Program-made: the position numbers and the translations under genes
From: Dyella sp. SG609
Lineage (GTDB): Bacteria; Pseudomonadota; Gammaproteobacteria; Xanthomonadales; Rhodanobacteraceae
DNA: 64,000 nt
Direction of reading: 5' to 3'
NCBI RefSeq assembly: GCF_012275375.1
Contig: NZ_JAAZQJ010000001.1
Span: 620,001-684,000 of the forward strand
Notes under the pieces: generated by a model
Seen by the model: only the letters and a program-made list of their open reading frames with translations
What the model was told of the DNA's origin: nothing
Database searches by the model: none
Shown here: one piece after another, positions 21,569 through 29,601 of the stretch
Layout: each line of letters opens with the position of its first letter
How positions within the stretch are numbered: position 1 is the stretch's first letter

Positions 21569-22318
21569 ATGCGCAAGAAGCTCGTTGCCGGTAACTGGAA
21601 GATGCACGGCAGCCGCTCGATGGCCGCCGCGCTGGCGAGCGAGATCGCGGCCGGGCTGCCGGCGTCGATCGATGCGGTGGTGTTCCCGCCGTTTCCCTAT
21701 ATCGCCGAGCTGGCGGCGCAGCATGCCGGTTCGGGCCTGGGCTTCGGCGGCCAGGACGTGAGCGAGCACGAGGGGCAGGGCGCGTATACCGGCGAAGTCT
21801 CCGCCGCGATGCTGCAGGACGTGGGCGCGCAGTGGACCCTGGTCGGCCATTCCGAGCGCCGCCAGTACCACCACGAGAGCGACGAGCTGGTGGCGCGCAA
21901 GTTCGCCGCCGCCCGCGCCGGCGGCCTCACCCCGGTGCTGTGCGTGGGCGAGACGCTGGCGCAGCGGGAGGCCGGCGAGACCGAGGCGGTGATCGCCCGC
22001 CAACTGCACGCCGTGCTGGCGCTCAACGGCGTGGCCAGCTTCGATACCGCGGTGATCGCCTATGAACCGGTCTGGGCCATCGGCACCGGCCGCACCGCCA
22101 CGCCGGAGCAGGCCCAGGAGGTCCACGGATTCATCCGTAGCCAACTGGCCCGGCAGGATGCTATGATCGCCCGTCTGACTCGGCTGCTTTATGGCGGCAG
22201 CGTCAAGCCGGCCAACGCCGCGGAATTGTTCGCGCAGGCGGATGTGGATGGGGGGCTCGTCGGAGGTGCATGTCTGACCTCGGCCGATTTCCTCGCGATC
22301 TGCGCCGCCGCGCACTGA
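21569..22318 (+). CDS. tpiA: Triosephosphate isomerase
   Basis: 249 residues. RKKLVAGNWKMHG start, catalytic His in VGHSERR and catalytic Glu in AYEPVWAIGTG, and the phosphate loop LYGGSVKPANA. Interconverts dihydroxyacetone phosphate and glyceraldehyde-3-phosphate. GGAAGGGAG precedes the ATG. secG follows after 23 bp, a common gammaproteobacterial order. Confidence 0.98.
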   Translation: MRKKLVAGNWKMHGSRSMAAALASEIAAGLPASIDAVVFPPFPYIAELAAQHAGSGLGFGGQDVSEHEGQGAYTGEVSAAMLQDVGAQWTLVGHSERRQYHHESDELVARKFAAARAGGLTPVLCVGETLAQREAGETEAVIARQLHAVLALNGVASFDTAVIAYEPVWAIGTGRTATPEQAQEVHGFIRSQLARQDAMIARLTRLLYGGSVKPANAAELFAQADVDGGLVGGACLTSADFLAICAAAH

Positions 22319-22341
22319 GCGCACGGATTCTTTAGGAAACC

Positions 22342-22797
22342 ATGTTCGTCATCTTCAGCGTCTTCTACATCCTGATCGCCGCGGCGATGATCGTGCTGAT
22401 CCTGATGCAGCGCGGCGCCGGTGCCGATGCGGGTTCCGGTTTCGGCGGCGGCGCCTCGGCCACCGTGTTCGGTGCGCGCGGTTCGTCCAGCTTCATGACC
22501 CGCGCCACGGCCGTGCTCGCCGCGCTGTTCTTCCTGCTCAGCCTCGGCATGGGTATCTACCTGAGCCGCCACGGCGCTCCGCAGAACGGCGGCGCGGATC
22601 TCGGCGTGATGTCCGGCCTTGCCAACCCGCCGGCCGCCACGCAGAATGCGCAGCCCTCGGCGCCGGCCAACGCGGAAGTCCCGCAGGCGACCAAGCCGGC
22701 AGGCGACGTCCCGGCAGCGACGACTCCGGCCCAGAGCGCCGAAGTCCCCGCGGCGACCGCTCCGGCCAAGCCGGCCTCGACGCCGGAAAAGAAGTAA
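22342..22797 (+). CDS. secG: Preprotein translocase subunit SecG
   Basis: 151 residues. Two membrane helices flank the conserved loop QRGAGADAGSGFGGGASATVFGARG, which identifies SecG of the SecYEG channel. The C-terminal ~55 residues are a low-complexity Ala/Pro/Thr tail, so the protein is longer than the usual ~110. Followed 13 bp later by tRNA-Leu, the usual downstream neighbour of secG in gammaproteobacteria. Confidence 0.96.
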   Translation: MFVIFSVFYILIAAAMIVLILMQRGAGADAGSGFGGGASATVFGARGSSSFMTRATAVLAALFFLLSLGMGIYLSRHGAPQNGGADLGVMSGLANPPAATQNAQPSAPANAEVPQATKPAGDVPAATTPAQSAEVPAATAPAKPASTPEKK

Positions 22798-22810
22798 CAG
22801 CAAGACACCT

Positions 22811-22895
22811 GCCCAGGTGGCGGAATTGGTAGACGCACTACCTTGAGGTGGTAGCGACGCAAGTCGTGGGGGTTCGAGTCCCCCCTTGGGCACCA
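22811..22895 (+). tRNA. tRNA-Leu (anticodon GAG)
   Basis: 85 nt from GCCCAGG to the encoded CCA. Acceptor stem GCCCAGG pairs with CCTTGGGC (one G-T pair), the variable arm is long, T-loop GGTTCGAGTCC. Anticodon loop TTGAGGT gives GAG at 22845-22847. Its 3' end is the attachment site of the adjoining island: the last bases recur at 29478. Confidence 0.97.
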
Positions 22896-22906
22896 ATCGA
22901 AGTTTC
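22889..22906 (+). repeat. Attachment site, left (attL), tRNA-Leu 3' end
   Basis: GGCACCAATCGAAGTTTC is repeated exactly at 29478-29495 in the same orientation. It covers the last 7 nt of the tRNA including CCA. A near-match extends a few bases to the left (CCCTTGGG here, CCCTTGG at the other copy). Confidence 0.88.
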
Positions 22907-22936
22907 ATAGCGTCCCAGGACGTCCATGGAATACAC

Positions 22937-22968
22937 GAAACCCCGCGTAGCTGCGGGGTTTTTTGTTT
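22937..22968 (+). terminator. Intrinsic terminator after tRNA-Leu
   Basis: ACCCCGC and GCGGGGT arms around a short loop, followed by TTTTTTGTTT. A very similar but not identical terminator stands after the right attachment site (29529), which would be the tRNA's original one. Confidence 0.85.
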
Positions 22969-23003
22969 CTAGGCGTCCATAGACGTCCAGTGGAGTCTTG
23001 GAC

Positions 23004-23027
23004 TTTTGGGTAGGAATTTGGGCATGA
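23004..23027 (+). repeat. Island-end motif, left copy
   Basis: 24 nt beginning TTTTGGGTAGGAATTTGGG; matches 29389-29412 at 21 of 24 positions in the same orientation. It also overlaps an inverted repeat (23006-23015 with 23037-23046) just before the integrase start. Probably an integrase arm-binding or promoter site. Confidence 0.6.
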
Positions 23028-23060
23028 TTTGCTCAATCCTACCCAAGATGGTCCCTCCCT

Positions 23061-23201
23061 ATGTCACGCCTAGCCGATCCGCTGACCGAGCTTCAGATCC
23101 GCAAAGCCAAGGCTGCGGCCAAGGCCTATGCCCTGTCGGATGGCAACGGCCTCTCCCTACTGGTCAGTCCGGCGGGTCGCAAAACGTGGTCGGTGCGCTA
23201 G
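23061..23201 (+). pseudogene. Truncated P4-type integrase (first 46 codons)
   Basis: From ATG at 23061 the frame reads MSRLADPLTELQIRKAKA, then AYALSDGNGLSLLVSPAG and RKTWSVR before a TAG. This is the N-terminal arm-DNA-binding domain (DUF4102) of P4-like tyrosine recombinases, whose full length is near 400 residues; the catalytic part is missing. Its position directly downstream of a tRNA 3' end and in the same orientation is typical. Everything after codon 46 has been replaced by unrelated DNA. Confidence 0.85.
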
Positions 23202-23423
23202 CTTTCCCGTATAGGTTTTATCGCCTTTGATCAGAACTCCAAAGGCCTTGCCGTGAAATGTCTCCATGCTTGCAGCCAACGAGTTGAAGTCCATGGTTAA
23301 TACACGACTATCCTCGGATGCGTGGCCTTCGGGCATGTTCATTTTTCCCTGGCAAAGCAAGTTCTCTGCGTAACAGTTCGTGCACGACAAACCGATCACT
23401 ACGGCAAGCATTCGCCCCTTCAT
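23157..23423 (-). CDS. Small exported protein with chimeric, probably truncated 3' end
   Basis: 88 codons. CAGGGGAGAGACAC before the ATG at 23423 is a strong ribosome-binding site. An N-terminal signal-like segment (MLAVVIGLSCTNCYA) is followed by a polar domain (LLCQGKMNMPEGHASED, later GDKTYTGK). The last ~15 codons run antisense through the integrase remnant, so the natural C-terminus is lost and the reading frame stops by chance at 23157. No function recognised. Confidence 0.55.
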   Translation of the reverse strand: MKGRMLAVVIGLSCTNCYAENLLCQGKMNMPEGHASEDSRVLTMDFNSLAASMETFHGKAFGVLIKGDKTYTGKLAHRPRFATRRTDQ

Positions 23424-23442
23424 GTGTCTCTCCCCTGTTTTT

Positions 23443-23667
23443 TCAGCGTCCGTGCTTGCCGTAGTGATTGCCGGTGCGTGTATTGCGATAGCTGCCGCCG
23501 CGATGGGATGAGCCGGAGCCACCGAAGTAGTGGCCGCCATGACTGGTGGTGTGATGTGAGCCGGAGTAGTGGGCCGATGATCCGCTGCTATGGCTGCCAC
23601 CCCTGGCATTAGCCGTGAAGGAAAGGACCAGCAAGCAGCTCGCCAGCAAGACGCTGAGTTTGCGCAT
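23443..23667 (-). CDS. Small exported Gly/Ser/His-rich protein
   Basis: 74 residues. Signal peptide RKLSVLLASCLLVLSFTANA, then a low-complexity mature part dominated by Gly, Ser and His (GGSHSSGSSAHYSGSHH, GNHYGKHGR). GGGGGAA lies 8 nt before the ATG at 23667. The His content could bind metal, but this is speculation. Lies 19 bp upstream of, and codirectional with, the truncated small gene, so they may form one unit. Confidence 0.65.
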   Translation of the reverse strand: MRKLSVLLASCLLVLSFTANARGGSHSSGSSAHYSGSHHTTSHGGHYFGGSGSSHRGGSYRNTRTGNHYGKHGR

Positions 23668-23767
23668 GAGTTGTTCCCCCGTGGTTGACCGGGCCGTTGC
23701 AGCCTGGTCGCGGGCCGATCCTATGCCCGGTGTGGCGGCCGCGATAGTGCCCATTAGCCGACGCCAG

Positions 23768-23787
23768 CTATAGGATTTCCCCTACAA
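23768..23787 (+). promoter_or_regulatory. Dyad element TAGG-N6-CCTACAA, copy 1
   Basis: CTATAGG, six bases ATTTCC, CCTACAA. The same layout is seen at 30345, 30730 and 31030. Here a terminator follows 188 nt downstream. Confidence 0.5.
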
Positions 23788-23974
23788 GGACTGAGTGGCC
23801 TTGCCGGGTCTTGCTGCTTTCTATGAAAATGATGGGATATGCACCTGATGTAGGTGCCAACGCCTGTGGGGTGTGCCCAGAGCCGCAGGGTTGTCGGGAA
23901 TTGGAAGGGCGATCATGGATGAGTGTATCGTCACAATCGATGGCGATACTGTCGTGGAAGATTGCGAAATGGAG

Positions 23975-24002
23975 CCGAGGTTGCGCGCAACCTCGGTTTT
24001 TT
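23975..24002 (+). terminator. Intrinsic terminator upstream of the RHS gene
   Basis: CCGAGGTTGC and its complement GCAACCTCGG (10-bp stem, GC loop) followed by TTTTTTC. No plus-strand gene precedes it, which suggests a short non-coding transcript ends here. Confidence 0.85.
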
Positions 24003-24080
24003 CTTGGGTAAAAGCGCCGGGGAGCTACTTCTCCTCATACTTAGTGGCTCTGGCGTGGCGTATCAAAATGGAGCTGGTGC

Positions 24081-27000
24081 ATGAACAGATGGTTGCTTTG
24101 TCTGCTGCTTGCAGTGATAGCGGGGTTTGCGCTGAAGGCATCAGCGGATCATGCGCCAATCAATTTCTTTGCCAGCGCAAATTATGACCAGGATCCCACG
24201 AAGGTCCGCTATCCAAGCGCGATGTCTGCGCTGCAGGCCGGCTGGGGAACCACTAACGGTTGTTTTCCTGGCTCCAATCTCACGTTGTACGGGGTCTTGC
24301 TTGGCGTCAAGATGGAGCACGCGGATGGATATGTAGACGGCGCCCTATGGACCCCATATAGCAAACAGCTTTGGTGCGGAAGCAACGAGCTATTCAACGG
24401 CCCGGGGTACAATATCCACCGCTATATGGAGCAATGGTCTTCGTGCTCTTCTGCTCCAGGTTCGGTGGGCCGCTACTCAGGCGGCCCCTGCCCGACACCT
24501 CCTGGGATTGATCCAGACAAGAGTCGTGGTGCGCCGCCGGGACCATGCGTTGTCTGTGGTGATCCAATTAATGTCGCTACGGGCAATGTTTTCGAGATAA
24601 AAACCGAATACGTCGGCGGCGGCGCCTTCCCACTTAACTTCAGCTGGGTCTACAACAGCTTGGGTTACAGCGGGATCGCTTCACCTGCTGAAAACGTGCT
24701 GGGCGCGAACCGAACGGTCAACTACCTCAAGTTGGCTCGCGTGTATCGAGTTTCGGACGGCAGCGCCACCTCCGCTTATCTCCTGCGCGAGGATGGCAAG
24801 ACGTACATCGCGGATCTTGTCAATGGTGCGTGGGTCTTCGATGCCGACGTAGATGGTGTTCTGACTTCAACGCAGGATTCGAGCGGGAACTATACCTCTT
24901 TGGCATATCTCAACGCCAAAGGAGAGACGGAAGTCTATGACGCCATCGGTCACCTTCAATCGATCACCGATCGTAGCGGTCGTAGACAGGCGTTGAGCTG
25001 GAATGATGCGGGCCAGTTGGTGGGCGTGCAGGATGACTTCGGTCGCACGCTCACCTTTACGTACGACGGCCAGGGGAGGATTAAGACCCTAGTTCAGCCT
25101 GATGGTGGTGCCATTGGTTTTACGTACGATACAAGCAACAATCTTCAGGTCGTTACCTATCCGGATGGTAAAACGATTCAGTACAACTATGGCGAGGCTG
25201 CCAATACATCGGGTGCAACCCTTCCGAATGCGCTGACTAGCGTTATAGATGAAAGTGGCGCCACGTACTCCAGTACTTTCTACGATGCGCAAGGGCTTGC
25301 CATACGCAATTACATGGCTGGTGGTGTGTCTTCGTATGCCATCGCCTACACCACGGTACAGGTCAGTCGGTCAAAGACTGATATTGCTAGTGCGGTGGTC
25401 ACTGATCCTCTTGGCGCGACAAATAGCGTCAATTTCCTAGCCAGCCTTGGTATCAATCGGCCGACCCAGTCTGTGGCGAGCTGTGCCGGGTGCGTGTCGG
25501 AGTCGAAGAGTTACACCTTCGGAGCAAATGGCAGGGTTTCAACGAGCACCGATGGCGTGGGCGCAGTCGCAGCGAGCTCATACGATTCGAACGGATTGCT
25601 CGCGCAACATATCGAGGCTCAAGGTTTGTCCGGTCAGCGCACGGCCAACACGACCTGGGATGCCTCGCGGCGACTGCCTTTGAGTCGATCGGTGCTGGAC
25701 GGCAGCGGCAATCTGGTCGCTAAGACTACCTGGGTCTATAACGCTGCTGGCCAAGTGGTAGCTAATTGCGAGGCGGATCCTGCTGTCAGCGGGGCTGCCA
25801 CCTATGTCTGTGCAGTAGCGGGAACCGCGCCTCCAGGCGTTAGTCGCCGGACCTATGCTTATTGTGATGCTGTGGACGATACTCAGTGCCCGGTTGTGGG
25901 GCTGCTGCTGAGCGCCACCGGACCACGCACCGATATCACCAGTACCGCGCACTACAGCTACTACCGGAGCACGGACGAATCGGGTTGCGGTACTGCCGGT
26001 GGTGCTTGCCATCGCGCCGGCGACCTCTATCAAGTCACTGATGCGGTGGGCCATGTGCGCACCGTGGTCGCCTACGATAAGAACGGCCGCGTGGTGCGCG
26101 AGCGCGACGCCAATGGCGTCGTCACGGATTCGACCTACCACGCCCGCGGCTGGCTGCTGACTCGAACCGTCCGCGCCAACGCAGACGGTACGGCGTCGTC
26201 CAACGATGCCCTCACCCAGATCGGCTACACGCCCTATGGTGCCGTCGCGTCGGTCAAAGACCCGGATGGCATCCAGGTCACCTACACCTACGACACCGCG
26301 CATCGGCTGACGGATATCACCGATGCCCTGGGCAACCGCATTCACTACACGCTCGATGCCGCCGGCAATAAGACCAAGGAAGAAACCTTCGACGCCGGCA
26401 ACACCCTGCGCCGCTCCCTGGCCCGCAGCTACAACACCCTGGGCCAGCTGACCAACATCAAGGACGGCCTGAGCCGCACTGTGTTCGACGCGAGCTTTGC
26501 CGACAGCTACGACGCCAATGGCAACCTGGTGCGCAGCGCCGATGCTCTGGGCATCCAGCGCAAGCAAGGCTATGACGCGCTGAACCGCCTGGTCAGCACG
26601 ATCGACAACTACAACGGCACCGACACCGCCACGCAGAACACCCAGAGCGTGTTCGCCTATGGCCCTCGCGACGAGCTCCTGGGTGTGAGCGACCCGGACA
26701 GCCTGAATACGACGTACGACTACGACGGCTTGGGCAACGCCACCGGCCTGCACAGCCCGGATACCGGCACCTCCAGCTACGTCTATGACGCCGCCGGCAA
26801 CCGCATCCAGGCCACCGATGCGCGGGGTGTGATCAGGCACAGCACCTTCGATGCGCTCAATCGCATCACCGCCACTACGTATCCGACCAGCGACGCCAAC
26901 GTCAGCTACCGCTACGACGAGGCCGACAGCGTCACCGGTTGCTCAGGTTCCTATCCGGTCGGCCGCCGGACCAGCGTGGTCGAAACCGCCGTCACCACGG

Positions 27001-28622
27001 TCTACTGCTATGACGCCCGCGGCAATGTGGTGCAGAAGCGCCAGACCCAGGGCACCAACGTTGACACGGTCAACTACAGCTACACTCTGGCCGACCGGCT
27101 GGCTAGTACTCGCACTCCGGATGGCACCGTCGTTCAGTACAGCCGCGACGGCGCCGGCCGCATCAATGGTGTTACCGCGCAGCCACCGGGCAGTGGCAGT
27201 GCCGGCAATGTGGTGACCAACGTCAGCTACCTCCCGTTCGGGCCCATCGTCAGCTACACACTGGGCAATGGCCAGACCCTGACCCGCACCTACGATGCCA
27301 ACTACGCGATGACGGATGTCGTCAGTCCGGCACTGAACCTGCACTTTGCCCGAGACGCGATGGGTAACATCACGGCCTTGGGCAACGCAGCAGGGGCCAA
27401 TCCGGCGATCGAGACCTACAGCTACGACCCGCTGTACCGGCTGACCGGTCTGAAGGATGCGCAGGGTCAGGCGATCGAGGCGTACACCTACAACAAGACC
27501 GGCGACCGCCTCAGTAAGGCGAGCAATGGGGTCGCCACGGGCACCTACGGCTATCAGACTGGCACCCACTGGCTGACGAGCATCGGTAGCAGCGCCCGGA
27601 CGTACGATACCAACGGCAATATCACGGGCAACGCAGCCGGCAGCGACACGTTTGGATATGGCTACAACGACCGTAATCGCATGACGGTGGTGCAGCGCAA
27701 TGGGCAGACCGTCGGAAGCTACACCTACAACGCCATGGGGCAGCGTATTGCCAAGGTGGCATCAGCGAGTCAGCGCTTCGCCTATGACGAAGGCAGCCAG
27801 CTCCTTGGTGAGTACGGAGCGACGAATCGTAGCTACATCTGGTTGGATGCCGTTCCGGTAGCTATCGTGGATACGAATGGCTCCGTTAGCGCAGTGAGCT
27901 ACGTGCATGCAGACGGATTAAATAGCCCGCGTGCCGCTACTGATGGTGCAGGAGCGATTGTTTGGCAGTGGGGCTATCAGTCGAATCCGTTTGGTGAGAA
28001 GTCTCCGTTAAGTGTCGGAGCTGTTCTCAACTTACGGTTTCCCGGCCAGTATTTCGATGCTGAGAGCAATCTCGTCTATAGCATCGCGCGCGACTACGAG
28101 CCTGCCACCGGCCGATATATTCAAAGCGACCCCACCGGATTGCGTAACTCAATAAGCACGTATGCCTATGTGGACGGTAACCCGCTTATAGCTTTCGATC
28201 CGGACGGAAAGGCGAAGGTAGCGGATCCGGGGACTCAGGTCGGCGGTGCGTCGACAATTGTTTGCGACGGCTTTGGCGGAATCTCGGTATACCTGTCACC
28301 CACGATTACCTTCGACGAGATGGCTTGTTGGGGAGACTGCACTCGTGCTCATGAAATGGTGCACAGGCAGCAATACTTGAGCGCAAATCCTACGATTTGT
28401 GTTAATCGGCCTGCGTTCATGAGAGTGGGAGAGACAAGTAAGCTTCAAGATGACGCGGACGAGATTGCTGCATACAAGGTGCAGATAGAGTGTCTGAGGG
28501 CTAAGCTTCGCGCCATTAGAGATTGCGACAAGTGCAAAGCACTACTCGAGAAAGAGCTGAAGAAAGAACTGCGCCTACTAAGTGGCTACGAGTATGAGTA
28601 TGAAAACCTCCCTAGGATTTAA
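24081..28622 (+). CDS. Sec-exported RHS/YD-repeat protein with HExxH C-terminal tip (candidate toxin)
   Basis: 1513 residues. Signal peptide 1-22 (WLLCLLLAVIAGFALKASA), a DUF6531-like entry segment from about 155 (VCGDPINVATGN), then YD/RHS repeats (YDxxGR, DAxGN) to about 1330, and the RHS core end GRYIQSDPTGL and FDPDGKAK near 1350-1376. The last ~137 residues are a separate tip with HEMVH (residues 1424-1428), a zinc-metallopeptidase signature, a possible third ligand Glu1461 in DDADEIAAY, and several Cys including CDKC. RHS shells of this kind wrap and deliver a toxic tip; enzymatic activity here is inferred. Tip and N-terminus are less GC-rich than the repeat centre. Confidence 0.85.
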   Translation: MNRWLLCLLLAVIAGFALKASADHAPINFFASANYDQDPTKVRYPSAMSALQAGWGTTNGCFPGSNLTLYGVLLGVKMEHADGYVDGALWTPYSKQLWCGSNELFNGPGYNIHRYMEQWSSCSSAPGSVGRYSGGPCPTPPGIDPDKSRGAPPGPCVVCGDPINVATGNVFEIKTEYVGGGAFPLNFSWVYNSLGYSGIASPAENVLGANRTVNYLKLARVYRVSDGSATSAYLLREDGKTYIADLVNGAWVFDADVDGVLTSTQDSSGNYTSLAYLNAKGETEVYDAIGHLQSITDRSGRRQALSWNDAGQLVGVQDDFGRTLTFTYDGQGRIKTLVQPDGGAIGFTYDTSNNLQVVTYPDGKTIQYNYGEAANTSGATLPNALTSVIDESGATYSSTFYDAQGLAIRNYMAGGVSSYAIAYTTVQVSRSKTDIASAVVTDPLGATNSVNFLASLGINRPTQSVASCAGCVSESKSYTFGANGRVSTSTDGVGAVAASSYDSNGLLAQHIEAQGLSGQRTANTTWDASRRLPLSRSVLDGSGNLVAKTTWVYNAAGQVVANCEADPAVSGAATYVCAVAGTAPPGVSRRTYAYCDAVDDTQCPVVGLLLSATGPRTDITSTAHYSYYRSTDESGCGTAGGACHRAGDLYQVTDAVGHVRTVVAYDKNGRVVRERDANGVVTDSTYHARGWLLTRTVRANADGTASSNDALTQIGYTPYGAVASVKDPDGIQVTYTYDTAHRLTDITDALGNRIHYTLDAAGNKTKEETFDAGNTLRRSLARSYNTLGQLTNIKDGLSRTVFDASFADSYDANGNLVRSADALGIQRKQGYDALNRLVSTIDNYNGTDTATQNTQSVFAYGPRDELLGVSDPDSLNTTYDYDGLGNATGLHSPDTGTSSYVYDAAGNRIQATDARGVIRHSTFDALNRITATTYPTSDANVSYRYDEADSVTGCSGSYPVGRRTSVVETAVTTVYCYDARGNVVQKRQTQGTNVDTVNYSYTLADRLASTRTPDGTVVQYSRDGAGRINGVTAQPPGSGSAGNVVTNVSYLPFGPIVSYTLGNGQTLTRTYDANYAMTDVVSPALNLHFARDAMGNITALGNAAGANPAIETYSYDPLYRLTGLKDAQGQAIEAYTYNKTGDRLSKASNGVATGTYGYQTGTHWLTSIGSSARTYDTNGNITGNAAGSDTFGYGYNDRNRMTVVQRNGQTVGSYTYNAMGQRIAKVASASQRFAYDEGSQLLGEYGATNRSYIWLDAVPVAIVDTNGSVSAVSYVHADGLNSPRAATDGAGAIVWQWGYQSNPFGEKSPLSVGAVLNLRFPGQYFDAESNLVYSIARDYEPATGRYIQSDPTGLRNSISTYAYVDGNPLIAFDPDGKAKVADPGTQVGGASTIVCDGFGGISVYLSPTITFDEMACWGDCTRAHEMVHRQQYLSANPTICVNRPAFMRVGETSKLQDDADEIAAYKVQIECLRAKLRAIRDCDKCKALLEKELKKELRLLSGYEYEYENLPRI

Positions 28623-29115
28623 GCTGCTTATCGCGTTGGTGTTGCTCCCATCCTATTCGGTTGATGCGTATTCGACAGAACGAGATCCGGTGGTAGTTGA
28701 GGCAGCCGGCGTGACGGTGGGGGACGGACACGTTGCCTTGAATGTAAGATTTTGGAACTGCACAGATAAGGCCATCGCGCTCGATCATCGCTTCCTACCC
28801 TGGGGACAAAAGGCGACGGGGCTAGTCGTGTACAAAGGGGCGGGAGTAGGAATGGAGTTGCAGGCGATCTATCACGCAGATGATCTCCCCCCTCATGACG
28901 TGACCATTGGCCCAGGTAAATTCGCAACGGGGTTGCTGAATCTTGATGAGCTCTATCCGGCGCTAAGGAACGCCAAGCACTTTGACGACCTTGTGGTTTT
29001 CTGGGTGTACGACGCAAAAATCACCGGGATCCCTTCTGCGGGAAAATTTGGTGGCATGGTGCCGCTGTCGCGCACGCCGTCCACCAGCGATAGAAACGCC
29101 AGTGCTTGCAGGTGA
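28600..29115 (+). CDS. Exported protein overlapping the RHS gene, candidate immunity protein
   Basis: 171 residues. The ATG at 28600 (or 28594) lies inside the last codons of the RHS gene, so translation is coupled. Signal peptide KTSLGFKLLIALVLLPSYSVDA, then a mature domain beginning about residue 30 with VVVEAAGVTVGDGHVALNVRFWN and beta-rich character. No family recognised. Position right after a polymorphic-toxin tip suggests immunity; export would fit a target outside the cytoplasm. Base composition matches the RHS tip, lower in GC than the chromosome around it. Confidence 0.65.
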   Translation: MKTSLGFKLLIALVLLPSYSVDAYSTERDPVVVEAAGVTVGDGHVALNVRFWNCTDKAIALDHRFLPWGQKATGLVVYKGAGVGMELQAIYHADDLPPHDVTIGPGKFATGLLNLDELYPALRNAKHFDDLVVFWVYDAKITGIPSAGKFGGMVPLSRTPSTSDRNASACR

Positions 29116-29388
29116 CTGGGCCTTACGGAATCCTGGTTAGTGCTATGCACTACGGCTTGATGGCCGAGCTTAAGGTTGTGCGTTATATGGATGGCTCGAA
29201 GTTGCCCTCATGCCCTAATGGAACATAAAGCTGAAGGGGCGCGTTCCGCTAAAAAGGGGGGCGCTAATGGAATGGACGCTTACGGAAACGGGTACTGCCG
29301 AACCAGGGGCCGTACTCTCGCTGGCTCCCAAGGCTCCGGTCCAAAACCAAGTGTCCCGAACTAGAGGCACTCACGGGCAATCGAATGG

Positions 29389-29412
29389 TTTTGGGTACGA
29401 ACTTGGGTATGA
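29389..29412 (+). repeat. Island-end motif, right copy
   Basis: 24 nt beginning TTTTGGGTACGAACTTGGG, 21 of 24 identical to 23004-23027 and in the same direction, 65 bp inside the right attachment site. Confidence 0.6.
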
Positions 29413-29477
29413 AGTTAAGGGTGACTTCGTAAATTTGGCTAAATCAAGTGGTTGCGTGTGTTACTGGGTCTTCCCTT

Positions 29478-29495
29478 GGCACCAATCGAAGTTTC
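29478..29495 (+). repeat. Attachment site, right (attR)
   Basis: Exact 18-nt copy of the tRNA-Leu 3' end and its flank (22889-22906), preceded by TTCCCTT, a decayed copy of the tRNA T-arm edge. Marks the right border of a 6.6-kb insertion. Confidence 0.88.
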
Positions 29496-29528
29496 CGGCG
29501 TGTCGCACGACATTCCAGAAACGCATGA

Positions 29529-29557
29529 AAAACCCCGCTTCGGCGGGGTTTTTTGTT
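29529..29557 (+). terminator. Intrinsic terminator beyond attR (ancestral tRNA-Leu terminator)
   Basis: AAAACCCCGC, TTCG loop, GCGGGGTTTT plus TTG and more T. An outer stem (29511-29521 with 29557-29567) extends the hairpin. Before insertion this would have followed tRNA-Leu directly. Confidence 0.85.
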
Positions 29558-29601
29558 TTCTGGAATGGGTTGCCGCACCTGATCATTCCTGGTCGAAACG
29601 G

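Larger units (their letters stand above)
23668..24080. other. Island intergenic region: dyad motif and terminator
   Basis: 413 bases. It contains the dyad element at 23768-23787 and an intrinsic terminator at 23975-24002. Between them a short ORF (ATG at 23915, MDECIVTIDGDTVV...) follows a GGAAGG, but its frame runs through the terminator, so I do not call it. The region 24003-24080 must hold the RHS gene promoter; GGAG precedes the RHS ATG. Confidence 0.55.
29116..29601. other. Right end of the island and flank, no clear gene
   Basis: 486 bases. An open frame at 29267-29605 runs across the attachment site and resembles no family, so I treat it as chance or remnant. The stretch contains the right copy of the 24-nt end motif, the right attachment site and the old tRNA terminator. 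Confidence 0.55.

Noticed and set aside
23915-24187. Short frame starting MDECIVTIDGDTVV before the RHS gene
   Set aside because: Its frame continues through a strong terminator and into the RHS start; likely a remnant or chance.
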